Of a stretch of DNA of 10,276 nucleotides, positions 1-6,832 are shown one piece after another (the stretch's first letter is position 1; each line of letters starts with the position of its first letter). Source of the stretch: Amoeboradix gromovi (taxonomy: Eukaryota; Sanchytriomycota; Sanchytriomycetes; Sanchytriales; Sanchytriaceae); NCBI GenBank assembly GCA_018985225.1, contig JADGIF010000350.1, positions 1 to 10,276 of the forward strand, read 5' to 3'. Under the pieces are notes generated by a model that worked only from the letters and a program-made list of their open reading frames with translations, ran no database searches and was not told where the DNA came from. Both the position numbers and the translations under genes were made by a program.

Positions 1-31
1 TGAAAGAGCAAGAGAATAGCTGTACAGAATA

Positions 32-37
32 TTTATT
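32..37 (-). terminator. Polyadenylation signal AATAAA for the PLRG1/Prp46 gene
   Basis: The plus strand reads TTTATT, so the minus strand carries AATAAA about 28 nt past the stop codon, the usual distance for a eukaryotic 3' end signal. Seen in sequence; use is inferred. Confidence 0.55.
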
Positions 38-65
38 TTTGAAATTTGGATACATTTTGTTTTGT

Positions 66-1133
66 CTAGTTTTTGTAGAGCATGTCCCATATCTTGATGG
101 TCTTGTCTGCTTCACCAGTGAACAGAGTTTCACCATTAAAACAGCATTTCAATATCGCCGATTCACTATCAAGAGATCCCGGCTGCGGTAAGGATTGAAT
201 TGTGTAGATTTTTCTCATAATTTCTGTGTCAAAGAATTGCAACTGCCCTGATTCATTTCCCGCGACCAACGTGGATTCGTTGCAAGACAAGCTATTTATT
301 ATTCCATTTTCACATTCCAAATCATTGAAATGAGAATAAGTATCGAATTTCCAAACCTTTATATTATTACTGGATGCCGAAAAGAAACAATTCAAAGTCG
401 GATGCGCAACTAGTGACCTTACTCCATTCATGTGCTGAGTTAATCCTTTTATCATTTCACCGTTTCTTTTATCATATATTCTAATCGTAGAATCCATTCC
501 TCCTGTTATTATATGATTGTCCTTAATAAGAACAGAAGAAATGGTCTTTTCATGGCCCGTTAAAACTAGTTCTTGCTTTCTAGTTCTAACATCCCAAATT
601 CTACAACAAGCATCTCTCCCACCACTCGCCATCCATAGCCCAGTGTCGCTCAATGCAATGCAGTAGACACCATGTAAGTGACCATGATATTTACGAATTG
701 CTTTGTTGGCAGTTAAATCCCAGCACCGAATTGTTTTATCTTCTGAAGCGGAATAAAGGTATGGATGCTGCTGGGATATACATAAATCCCTAATGCTAGC
801 CACGTGGCCTGTAAGAGATAACTTTAAATTACCTTGCAGCGTCCAAATCTTGATAAGTTTATCAGTTGAGCCAGTAGCAAAGAATTTATTATAGGGATCC
901 ATACATATGCTTCTAACCCAACCGTCATGTCCAATCAAAACCTTGGATAACTTGAAATTAGGTTTAGTTGATACCGCTAGACTATCAGGCTTATTTTTCA
1001 AGTCATCCAAGTTTAAATTTAAGGACTTAGCAGGAGTTATATCAGTACTAAATTTGTACTCTCTATTGGGCAGTTCAAAGTCAAACAGCAATCTGGTTTC
1101 GTTTAAAAGTTTTTGATAATTTGGCATATTCAT
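66..1133 (-). CDS. PRP46: PLRG1/Prp46-like WD40 splicing factor (NineTeen complex)
   Basis: 355 residues forming a seven-bladed WD40 propeller. PLRG1/Prp46 is a core NineTeen-complex (Prp19-associated) subunit that works in the nucleus in spliceosome activation. Seen: blades ending KIW (95-97), CWD (137-139), IWD (179-181), IYD (219-221), KVW (259-261), a degenerate sixth (about 275-302) and KIW (347-349). Family signatures are GHDGWVRSI (68-76), LKLSLTGH (103-110), YHGHLHGVY (149-157) and QPGSLDSES (317-325), the last being almost diagnostic of PLRG1. The length is short for the family (about 450-515 residues in yeast and human). The loss is in the N-terminal region before the propeller, which is only about 65 residues here. 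The start is the first ATG after an in-frame TGA at 1209-1211; a second ATG lies two codons later. The upstream DNA is a repeat copy (1149-1450). Family assignment is confident; the exact N-terminus is less so. Confidence 0.93.
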   Translation of the reverse strand: MNMPNYQKLLNETRLLFDFELPNREYKFSTDITPAKSLNLNLDDLKNKPDSLAVSTKPNFKLSKVLIGHDGWVRSICMDPYNKFFATGSTDKLIKIWTLQGNLKLSLTGHVASIRDLCISQQHPYLYSASEDKTIRCWDLTANKAIRKYHGHLHGVYCIALSDTGLWMASGGRDACCRIWDVRTRKQELVLTGHEKTISSVLIKDNHIITGGMDSTIRIYDKRNGEMIKGLTQHMNGVRSLVAHPTLNCFFSASSNNIKVWKFDTYSHFNDLECENGIINSLSCNESTLVAGNESGQLQFFDTEIMRKIYTIQSLPQPGSLDSESAILKCCFNGETLFTGEADKTIKIWDMLYKN

Positions 1134-1148
1134 GTTATAAACAAGGAG

Positions 1149-1450
1149 AAGCAGCTTGACTATTTTCTGGAATAAATCATTTATGGCGAATTTGTATATA
1201 TTTTTGTATCATTTCAAGACTTTTCCAGATTTTTCTAATATGTTAAATACTAGATATTCTTCCTTTTTGCAAATGATAAATGGAAACAACGTGTCACTTG
1301 AAGATAGATAGAGATCATATGGCGGCAAGGAACATATACATCAGATACATACATCCTTATTCAATCCCGCCTCAGGGTAGTGCAAGCGTGAGCAATCACT
1401 GTAACGGAGCATCGAGCATTGCTAGTTTCTCTGCGGAAATTCTCGATTTT
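1149..1450 (-). pseudogene. Copy A of an unidentified repeated two-exon gene family (decayed)
   Basis: Minus-strand copy of the sequence also present at 6221-7080 and 9836-10215. The segment 1163-1284 aligns without gaps to 9901-10022 with 109 of 122 identical bases. Reading the minus strand gives a peptide with KKEEYLVF and LEKSGKVLK, then a TGA at 1209-1211. Upstream (higher coordinates) there is a GTATGT 5' splice-site sequence at 1352-1347, and before it a roughly 95-nt segment resembling the first exon of the other copies (TTGAATAAGGAT just before GTATGT). The first exon has in-frame stops and no convincing 3' splice site survives, so this is probably a pseudogene. After the TGA its frame stays open into the PLRG1 start codon. 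Family identity unknown. Confidence 0.6.
1163..1284. repeat. Dispersed direct repeat, unit 1 (89% identical to 9901-10022)
   Basis: Gapless 122-base match to 9901-10022 with 13 differences by my count, including the block GACTTTTCCAGATTTTTCTA shared exactly. Same orientation, 8738 bases apart. Confidence 0.9.
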
Positions 1451-1777
1451 CTCGGAAATCTGGACTTTTAACGAGGTGTATGATTAGTGTTTAAATTGCA
1501 AAAAACTTGGCGGCTCATGAAAACATTGCTCTAATGGCTTGGTAAATTTTGTCAATCTTATTTTTCTGAGTCTTACTTGTGAAACAAATTTTCAATGCTT
1601 CCAGATTTTACCAAAATGTTTAAGACTTTCAGAAGCGAAAAAGAGGAGCAATTTTTGAAAAGGACTTTATTGGTGCACTGTTTGTTGTACTCTGCTATCA
1701 TCATTGCATGTCAACGTTAAAATCAATGTTGTTTAAAGTAAATTTTATGGTTATACGATTGGGATGTGAAGTTGTTA
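1451..1777. other. Gene-poor stretch upstream of the Sel1-repeat gene
   Basis: About 330 bases with no recognised gene. It holds one small open frame (1595-1720, listed separately) and the presumed promoter of the Sel1-repeat gene. At 1738 there is GTAAAT and at 1812-1817 TTTGCAG, which could bound an 80-nt intron reaching into the next gene. No tRNA, snRNA or terminal repeats were recognised. Confidence 0.5.
1595..1720 (+). CDS. Possible small membrane-anchored protein (41 residues)
   Basis: ATG to TAA open frame of 41 codons. A charged stretch, FRSEKEEQFLKR (about 12-23), is followed by a hydrophobic stretch, LLVHCLLYSAIIIAC (about 25-39), giving a small single-membrane-span layout. It lies in the same reading frame as the Sel1-repeat gene downstream but is separated from it by stops at 1718 and 1739. 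It could be a short tail-anchored protein, an upstream ORF of the next gene, or chance in AT-rich DNA. No family recognised. Confidence 0.25.
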   Translation: MLPDFTKMFKTFRSEKEEQFLKRTLLVHCLLYSAIIIACQR

Positions 1778-2710
1778 ATGACGCTTTCCCAAACATACGC
1801 TTTCTTTGGTTTGCAGATATGGACGTCGCATCATATGAATTACATTTTCGATAATAAATTTCGTTATGAAGAAAACCAATGCACTGAAATAGAAGGCTTA
1901 GCTTCTGCTTTCAAAGATTACAAATTCAAAGTGGAGCTCAAAAGTAGAAATTCTGATCGGAAAAACGCTTTGTTAGAAAAGCGCTACGAAAAGCTAAAGA
2001 ATTACTCTGAAGCATTGGAAACTCATATAAATAACATTAATGTACAACATAGATCCATAAGTTTGACTCTCGCTAATGATAATTTGTTGCAAAGCTCCGC
2101 AACAAAAATTTGCAATGAACAGGCCAAACTGGCAAGATGCATCGTTAAAAAGCTTTCAAGCCTTTCTTTGGTATTAAAAAATTTCATGGAACAATCTGAA
2201 TCATTTAATTATGATATTTATACTACCCAAAAACCAATAATCTTGAGAAAGCCGTGTTTAAACGAGTTCTTATCATTTCCTCAGAACTTAAGTATTGCGC
2301 TTTTGCGGGTAGCCAAAAAATGTGAAAAAATTGAAGATCACACCCAAAAAATCAATTACTTAGAAAAAAGTGCAATGCTGGGAAACAGGCTAGCATTTGC
2401 AGAACTTTCGAAGGCATATGACAATGGACTGGGTGTGATACAAAACAAAGTTGTTGCAAAGAATTGGCTGAAGGCTCAATCTGGTGACTCAGAGGGTTAT
2501 TATTTAATTGGAAATCTTTATTATTGTGGTCCACTTCAGCAAAACTTTTACAAGGCGTTATTTTGGTATAAAAAAGCTGCTGCATCTGGGAATTATAAAA
2601 GTTTGCAAAAGATGGCTTGGATTTATGGCTACGGATTTGGAGGCGTAGAAAAGGATTTAAATTTAGCAAAGTCACTGTACAAAAAGAGCTTAAAGTCTGA
2701 TGTGAAATAA
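1778..2710 (+). CDS. Sel1-like (SLR/TPR-like) repeat protein, function unknown
   Basis: 310 residues from the first ATG in this frame. The frame stays open a little further upstream but has no earlier ATG before the TAA at 1739. The C-terminal third carries about three Sel1-like repeats: roughly 203-237 (with NGLGV and WLKAQ), 238-272 (with IGNLYY and KALFWYKKAAASG, the clearest) and 273-309 (GYGFGGVEKD, then AKSLYKKSL). Sel1 repeats are helical scaffolds for protein-protein contacts, as in Hrd3/SEL1L and chitin synthase activators. The N-terminal 200 residues are polar and helix-prone (LLEKRYEKLKNYSEALETHI, a possible coiled coil) and match nothing I know. The first 20 residues are mildly hydrophobic but not a convincing signal peptide. 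A TTTGCAG at 1812-1817 ends on a codon boundary, so those first residues may be intron and the true N-terminus may differ. It ends 9 nt from the convergent uL13m gene. Confidence 0.75.
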   Translation: MTLSQTYAFFGLQIWTSHHMNYIFDNKFRYEENQCTEIEGLASAFKDYKFKVELKSRNSDRKNALLEKRYEKLKNYSEALETHINNINVQHRSISLTLANDNLLQSSATKICNEQAKLARCIVKKLSSLSLVLKNFMEQSESFNYDIYTTQKPIILRKPCLNEFLSFPQNLSIALLRVAKKCEKIEDHTQKINYLEKSAMLGNRLAFAELSKAYDNGLGVIQNKVVAKNWLKAQSGDSEGYYLIGNLYYCGPLQQNFYKALFWYKKAAASGNYKSLQKMAWIYGYGFGGVEKDLNLAKSLYKKSLKSDVK

Positions 2711-2718
2711 GAGTAAAT

Positions 2719-2724
2719 TTTATT
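2719..2724 (-). terminator. AATAAA overlapping the uL13m stop codon
   Basis: The minus strand reads CAATAAAA: the stop codon TAA (2722-2720) is part of AATAAA. Only 9 nt separate the two convergent stop codons, so the mature 3' ends of uL13m and the Sel1-repeat gene must overlap. No clear AATAAA was seen for the Sel1-repeat gene itself. Confidence 0.5.
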
Positions 2725-3184
2725 GATCAATTTGAAGATGTTTTTTTAGTTCGGAGCTCGATTTTTGATACTCCGCATTCAGTAGATTGTGCTCAATCTT
2801 CATAATATTTCCCCCATAAGGATGTATGCTTTCCGGAAATACAAACAATCTTTTGAATCTTTGATCGCGCAACATATTTCGGGGCAACATGCCCTTAACT
2901 CCAATCTCAATTACTCTGACTTTTTGCATATCTTTGTACAACGTACTTTTAAGGCCACCAGGCCACCCAGAATGAGTGTGATACACCTTTTGAACCTCTT
3001 TTCTTCCGGTAACATTAACATGATTAGCATTTATAACGACGCAGTAATCACCAAGATCTTCATTGGAAGAATAATACTTTTTTCTTTTACCTTGCAGAGT
3101 GCTCGCTACCTTTGCCGATAGCCTTCCCAGTATCTCATCTTTGGCGTCAAACAGATGCCAAACCCTCGCTCTTCGAGATATCAT
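2720..3184 (-). CDS. MRPL23: Mitochondrial ribosomal protein uL13m (bacterial-type L13)
   Basis: 154 residues matching bacterial and mitochondrial uL13, a large-subunit ribosomal protein (yeast Mrpl23, human MRPL13). Signatures: WHLFDAKDEILGRLSAKVA (9-27, the family opening with GRLA-like motif), GDYCVVINA (45-53), VTGRK (58-62), YHTHSGWPGG (68-77), VKGMLPRNMLRDQRFKRL (96-113) and the C-terminal HPYGG. The eukaryotic cytosolic uL13 is a different, longer type, so this is the organellar protein. It implies a working mitochondrial ribosome. Only about eight residues (MISRRARV) precede the conserved domain; they are Arg-rich and may serve as a very short targeting sequence. The start codon is 17 nt from the divergent start of the 253-residue gene. 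The stop codon TAA is embedded in an AATAAA. Confidence 0.93.
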   Translation of the reverse strand: MISRRARVWHLFDAKDEILGRLSAKVASTLQGKRKKYYSSNEDLGDYCVVINANHVNVTGRKEVQKVYHTHSGWPGGLKSTLYKDMQKVRVIEIGVKGMLPRNMLRDQRFKRLFVFPESIHPYGGNIMKIEHNLLNAEYQKSSSELKKHLQIDQ

Positions 3185-3201
3185 ATTCCCTTTGTTTTGA
3201 G
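3185..3201. promoter_or_regulatory. 17-nt divergent intergenic region (uL13m / 253-residue gene)
   Basis: The entire space between the two divergent ATG codons is 17 nt. No core promoter plus two leaders fits there, so promoter elements must lie within the coding regions, or one of the starts lies further inside its gene. Confidence 0.5.
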
Positions 3202-3963
3202 ATGGTTGTTCAAACTGAGATCACTTCAAGAATTGCTTTTCGTAATTCTTTTTCATCATTAATCTCGTGCATAGATGATTCAGTGGGTGATGACAAAATC
3301 AAACATTTAAGTTCATTGTTTGACTTGATTAAGATCGCTGATAAGCAATGGATTCTGGAAAGAAACTTTTATTTGGTAGCACTGCATCAAGCGGATATAT
3401 GTTTTTCTGTTCTGAATTACGAACATTTGAATTTATTTATATCTGGTCTTTCGATTGTAGAAGCAGTTGTAACGAGATGCTTTGAGTTTCCAAAGTCTAC
3501 ATTGGACCCATTTTATTGCCACTATGAGAGAGCTATCTTAGAAATTATTAATTTTGTGGAATTTCAAAATGACTGGAGCCTGCAGTCAAAGTTGCTCAAT
3601 CACCTACATATATTCATTCAAAAATTAGATATTTTTAGTATTGCGATTCTTCCCAACATGAGACCTATCTTCCTTTTATTTCAGCCTGATGATATCCAAT
3701 TGCACAAAACTTTGCGAAAATCCTCGGACTATGTCAAAAGCGTCGATATTTTTTTGAAAATAGTTATGCATTACAATCAATTCAAACACCATCTAAATTC
3801 TTATTTAGAGCTTATTTTGCCTACTTTAGCGGATCTAATTGTATTGAGCCAAGTTGATCTATCGTATTACAAACTGTTCATAGATTTGCCAAATTTTCTT
3901 GATGTTCATGTTAATATTTCGCAGGTCTATGGGGACATTCTGGTAACGGAAAACACTCAATAG
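3202..3963 (+). CDS. Unrecognised helical protein (253 residues)
   Basis: Open frame of 253 codons from ATG to TAG. I do not recognise the family. The protein is rich in Leu, Ile, Phe and His and appears mostly alpha-helical with amphipathic segments, for example around ILERNFYLVALHQADI and LNSYLELILPTLADLIVL. This recalls HEAT/ARM-like helical scaffolds, but no repeat unit is clear. There is no signal peptide, obvious membrane span, zinc site or nucleotide-binding motif. The frame is open for 30 more codons upstream but without an ATG, and that part overlaps the uL13m gene on the other strand, so 3202 is the sensible start. It is followed by an intron-like 61-nt spacer and the Spt7-like gene, in another frame. 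The long intact frame in a compact region supports a real gene. Confidence 0.72.
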   Translation: MVVQTEITSRIAFRNSFSSLISCIDDSVGDDKIKHLSSLFDLIKIADKQWILERNFYLVALHQADICFSVLNYEHLNLFISGLSIVEAVVTRCFEFPKSTLDPFYCHYERAILEIINFVEFQNDWSLQSKLLNHLHIFIQKLDIFSIAILPNMRPIFLLFQPDDIQLHKTLRKSSDYVKSVDIFLKIVMHYNQFKHHLNSYLELILPTLADLIVLSQVDLSYYKLFIDLPNFLDVHVNISQVYGDILVTENTQ

Positions 3964-4022
3964 GTGAGCATATCTGTACCAAAGTAAACGAAATTTATTT
4001 TTGTCGGGGTTCTTTCTAACAG
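3964..4022 (+). other. Possible 59-nt intron (5' leader of the Spt7-like gene)
   Basis: The spacer begins GTGAGC and ends TTCTTTCTAACAG, with a branch-site-like CTAAC directly against the terminal AG. Removing it does not join the two coding frames: the upstream frame has just stopped with TAG at 3961-3963. If spliced, it would be a leader intron. Purely sequence-based and weak. Confidence 0.22.
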
Positions 4023-4024
4023 TC

Positions 4025-4753
4025 ATGACATATTCGCATAACGAGTTATTTGATATAGAGATGACTGATGTTGTAAAAAACTTTCCGTCTTTCGATAAAA
4101 TTCAGAAACTTACACCCTTCCCATTAGTTGAAGAGTTGAGTGACACTTTTGATGAACACTTAAATGAGTTTGCCCACTCAAAATACAAGTATATGCTAGC
4201 ATTTATATCTGCTGAATTTGGAACTAAGGCAGTGGAAGATGTGGCATGTAATCTTTCAAACTGTCAGTCCAAATATGCTAGTAACATCTGGATTGGTCAA
4301 GAAGATTTATATGGTCCTTTGGAAGAGGTTCTAAATATATTAATGGCCGAGCCTAAGCACAAATGCTTTCTGCAACGGGTCACTTCTAAGGAAGCACCTG
4401 ATTATGCTCGAATTATAAAAAATCCTATGGACCTCTCGCGAGTTGCCAAAAACTTGAAGAATTCGCTTTATAAAACAAAGCTGGAGTTTCAAAATGATAT
4501 CAATCTAATAGTTGATAACTGCTTGCTGTACAACGTTGATGCTGACAATATTTATAGATCTTTTTCTCTAAGCCTAAGAGATAGGTGTCATGCACTTATG
4601 CATGATGTGCCCGATATTAGAATAAAGCATATCAGCAAATTAACTGCTGAGGAGCTTAAAGAGTGGAAGTCGCAAAGGTCATCCACATTTATATCAAAGC
4701 ATTCTGCTCCAATTTCGAATATATCCAGGCTTGCTTTTGACCCAGTCAATTAA
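4025..4753 (+). CDS. SPT7: Spt7-like bromodomain protein (SAGA complex subunit), short form
   Basis: 242 residues from the first ATG; the frame is open 8 codons further but lacks an ATG. A single bromodomain spans about 96-197: IGQEDLYGPLEEVLN, then FLQRVTSKEAPDYARIIKNP (ZA loop), MDL, and YN at 169-170 with the acetyl-lysine-binding Asn. The lead-in IGQEDLY, the KEAPDY motif and the tail with VPDIRI fit Spt7 bromodomains rather than BET, Gcn5 or TAF1 types. Spt7 organises the SAGA coactivator and binds acetylated histone tails. Yeast Spt7 is about 1330 residues with a C-terminal histone fold. Here everything after the bromodomain is about 45 residues and no histone fold is seen, so this is either a minimal Spt7 or a paralogue. 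The bromodomain is confident; the Spt7 assignment is moderately so. Confidence 0.82.
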   Translation: MTYSHNELFDIEMTDVVKNFPSFDKIQKLTPFPLVEELSDTFDEHLNEFAHSKYKYMLAFISAEFGTKAVEDVACNLSNCQSKYASNIWIGQEDLYGPLEEVLNILMAEPKHKCFLQRVTSKEAPDYARIIKNPMDLSRVAKNLKNSLYKTKLEFQNDINLIVDNCLLYNVDADNIYRSFSLSLRDRCHALMHDVPDIRIKHISKLTAEELKEWKSQRSSTFISKHSAPISNISRLAFDPVN

Positions 4754-4757
4754 TAAA
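4752..4757 (+). terminator. AATAAA overlapping the stop codon of the Spt7-like gene
   Basis: The stop TAA (4751-4753) runs directly into AATAAA, the same arrangement as in uL13m. The gap to the sirtuin start is only 93 nt. Confidence 0.5.
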
Positions 4758-4846
4758 CAAAATCGTCATTTGTTATTTGTGATATGTACTTTCTCATTTG
4801 AGTAGGAGCTATTTCGAATTCTTTTTTAGGGTACTCGGAGCAGCTA

Positions 4847-6220
4847 ATGAAACTAACAGACGAATTGCTAAATTTGGTGAATCAATACAAAGATCACGGG
4901 TATATATGGTTTTACGAAAACGTGTTTATGAAAGATCAAATGAGCACAATAAAAATTCTGATTCCTTTTCTTCCCACAAAAGCGTTGGTGAATGGGGAAT
5001 TAAATCCATTGTACACTGAATTTAATTACCTATCTGTTCTACTTCAACTTGCTTGTGATAAAATGCAGAGATATAGGCAACCTAATTATCTAAACATTCA
5101 TAATGTATGTGAGTTGTTAGAGAAGTCAAATAAAATTCTTGTTCTTAGTGGTGCTGGTATAAGCGTCAGTGCAGGCATTCCTGATTTTAGATCAGCTAAT
5201 GGCCTTTATTCTCAGTTGTTGAAAGAATATCCAGAACTTTCGGAGCCGCAAGAAATGTTTGACTTGAATGTTTTTAAAGAAAATCCCAATATATTTTACA
5301 GTTTTGCTTACAAGATATATCCTTCTAATTTTAAACCCACGATATCTCACAAATTTATTCACGAGCTAGAAAAGAAAAACAAGTTGTTGAGAAATTACAC
5401 TCAGAATATTGATGGTTTAGAGACCATCCAAGGAATTAAGAATGTCATTCAGTGCCATGGATCATTTGAATATGCGTATTGCATCAAATGTAATGAGAGA
5501 TTCAAAGGTTCTGAGATTGAAGAGGAAATCTTCAATAAGGTTGTTCCACTTTGTAAGAAATGTCCTTTAACAGAAGATTCTCCTGCGGTTGTTAAACCTT
5601 GCATAACCTTTTTCCATGAAAAGTTGCCGAAGACTTTCGATGATGCCATAGAAAAAGATGTAAATGATTGCGATTTAGTTATTGTTATGGGTTCATCTCT
5701 CAAGGTAGCACCAGTGGCTGAGATTGTTCATTTAATAGACAGCAAAGTACCTCAGCTACTAATAAACAGAGAGGTCCTGGACCATCTGACTGGTCATTTT
5801 GACATTCATTTGCTCGGGGACTGCGATATCATTTTACAGGAGTTGAGTCGGCGATTGAATTGGAACATAGATCAAGAGTCATTTAAGATGCAATCCCATG
5901 AATTCTTTGAGCCACATTGCTTCTTGTTTGAAAACGGAGTTCTTGAAAAGCCAGTTGACATCGAAACCAGTGATGAGGATAGTGAAGACACAGACCAAGG
6001 TAACAATGCGTCAGAAGAAAACGATGGTTTGGATGAAGACGAGTTGGCAGGGCTGTACAAAGATGCTGAGGACATCGTAGAAGGGACTAGCGAAAGAATT
6101 AAATACAGTAATACAATAGAAGTGGAAATAGACGAAGAAAGCGCAGATGACGTTGATTTCAATCCGTACAAAAAGATAAAACTCGAAGATAGCGTAGCTT
6201 TGGCTAATAAACAACTTTGA
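4847..6220 (+). CDS. SIR2: NAD-dependent protein deacetylase, class I sirtuin (Sir2/Hst1/SIRT1 type)
   Basis: 457 residues. Sirtuins remove acetyl groups from histone and other lysines using NAD+. Seen: GAGIS (102-106) and IPDFRS (111-116) for NAD binding, TQNID (185-189), the catalytic His in CHG (His204), four zinc cysteines (C212, C215, C236, C239), GSSLKV (282-287), INRE (306-309) and LLGDCD (322-327). The INRE-LLGDCD end and the preceding helical N-terminal domain point to the nuclear Sir2/SIRT1 branch. The usual FFGE motif reads FFHE (255-258). The tail (370-457) is very acidic with a basic KKIKL near its end (442-446), a possible nuclear signal. Residues 352-381 (a CFLF hairpin-like stretch, then SDEDSED) resemble the SIRT1 C-terminal activity segment. 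The first ATG directly follows an in-frame TAA. Probable role: heterochromatin silencing. Confidence 0.95.
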   Translation: MKLTDELLNLVNQYKDHGYIWFYENVFMKDQMSTIKILIPFLPTKALVNGELNPLYTEFNYLSVLLQLACDKMQRYRQPNYLNIHNVCELLEKSNKILVLSGAGISVSAGIPDFRSANGLYSQLLKEYPELSEPQEMFDLNVFKENPNIFYSFAYKIYPSNFKPTISHKFIHELEKKNKLLRNYTQNIDGLETIQGIKNVIQCHGSFEYAYCIKCNERFKGSEIEEEIFNKVVPLCKKCPLTEDSPAVVKPCITFFHEKLPKTFDDAIEKDVNDCDLVIVMGSSLKVAPVAEIVHLIDSKVPQLLINREVLDHLTGHFDIHLLGDCDIILQELSRRLNWNIDQESFKMQSHEFFEPHCFLFENGVLEKPVDIETSDEDSEDTDQGNNASEENDGLDEDELAGLYKDAEDIVEGTSERIKYSNTIEVEIDEESADDVDFNPYKKIKLEDSVALANKQL

Positions 6221-6270
6221 TCAACTTTGCAATCCCAAATTCTTTGCTACTGCAGCTACAGATTTAATTG

Positions 6271-6276
6271 AATAAA
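6271..6276 (+). terminator. Probable polyadenylation signal AATAAA for the sirtuin gene
   Basis: First AATAAA after the sirtuin stop, 50 nt downstream, lying inside repeat copy C. The same TGAATAAA block is found in copy B downstream of MCM2. Confidence 0.45.
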
Positions 6277-6832
6277 TCATTATCGCGATTACGAGAGCTA
6301 TAGAGCCTTAATATGACCTGTTTCCAGACTTTTCTAATCGCATAAAAACTCGATAATTTTTCTTTTCATCAACTGCAAATGGCTCTAAAATCGATTCTTC
6401 AATGTGGGACACCAAATATAAGACTAGACCAAGTCGTTTTTAAAGGAAGTGCACCATAAGGAGGAAATACTATTATTAATAAAAGTACTTCTTCTTTCAT
6501 TAATATCATTCCCCTCTATAAAATATAACAAGATGACCCGCTATCTCTTTCAAATATACGAGGTCTTTGAATGTCTAAGCAAAATGTGCAACCAATAAGC
6601 TTGATTTAATTTACTATCGGTTAATACACACCTGAAATAATGATTCAAACTATTTCAGAAAGTTAGTCTAGTTTTTATATTTCATGTCCCAATATGTAAA
6701 ATCTAAAAAAATGACAGGTAGTGCAAAAGATCCTTTCCAGGCCCGGAGACCGGTCCAAGAATTGCAAATAGAAAACTTAACAAGAGCAAAAAAACGATTT
6801 CTTTACAATTTATAATATACTTAAGAACCGCT

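Noticed and set aside
907-1116. Plus-strand 69-codon ORF
   Set aside because: Antisense shadow of the PLRG1 N-terminal region.
1280-1471. Plus-strand 63-codon ORF
   Set aside because: It runs antisense through repeat copy A, and its sequence has no match in the other copies' plus-strand frames. Likely chance.
1520-1640. Possible fourth, very degenerate repeat copy (TTCCAGATTTT and AATTTTGT anchors)
   Set aside because: Only short AT-rich blocks match. Spacing is irregular and no peptide similarity was found, so it could easily be chance.
2789-3121. Plus-strand 110-codon ORF
   Set aside because: Antisense to the well-supported uL13m gene; no recognisable protein features.
3112-3201. 30-codon N-terminal extension of the 253-residue protein from a TTG
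   Set aside because: No ATG; non-ATG starts are rare in eukaryotes, and the extension would overlap the uL13m coding region.
5872-6171. Minus-strand Ser-rich 99-codon ORF (and 6011-6214)
   Set aside because: Antisense shadow of the acidic sirtuin tail: Asp/Glu codons read as Ser/Phe on the other strand.
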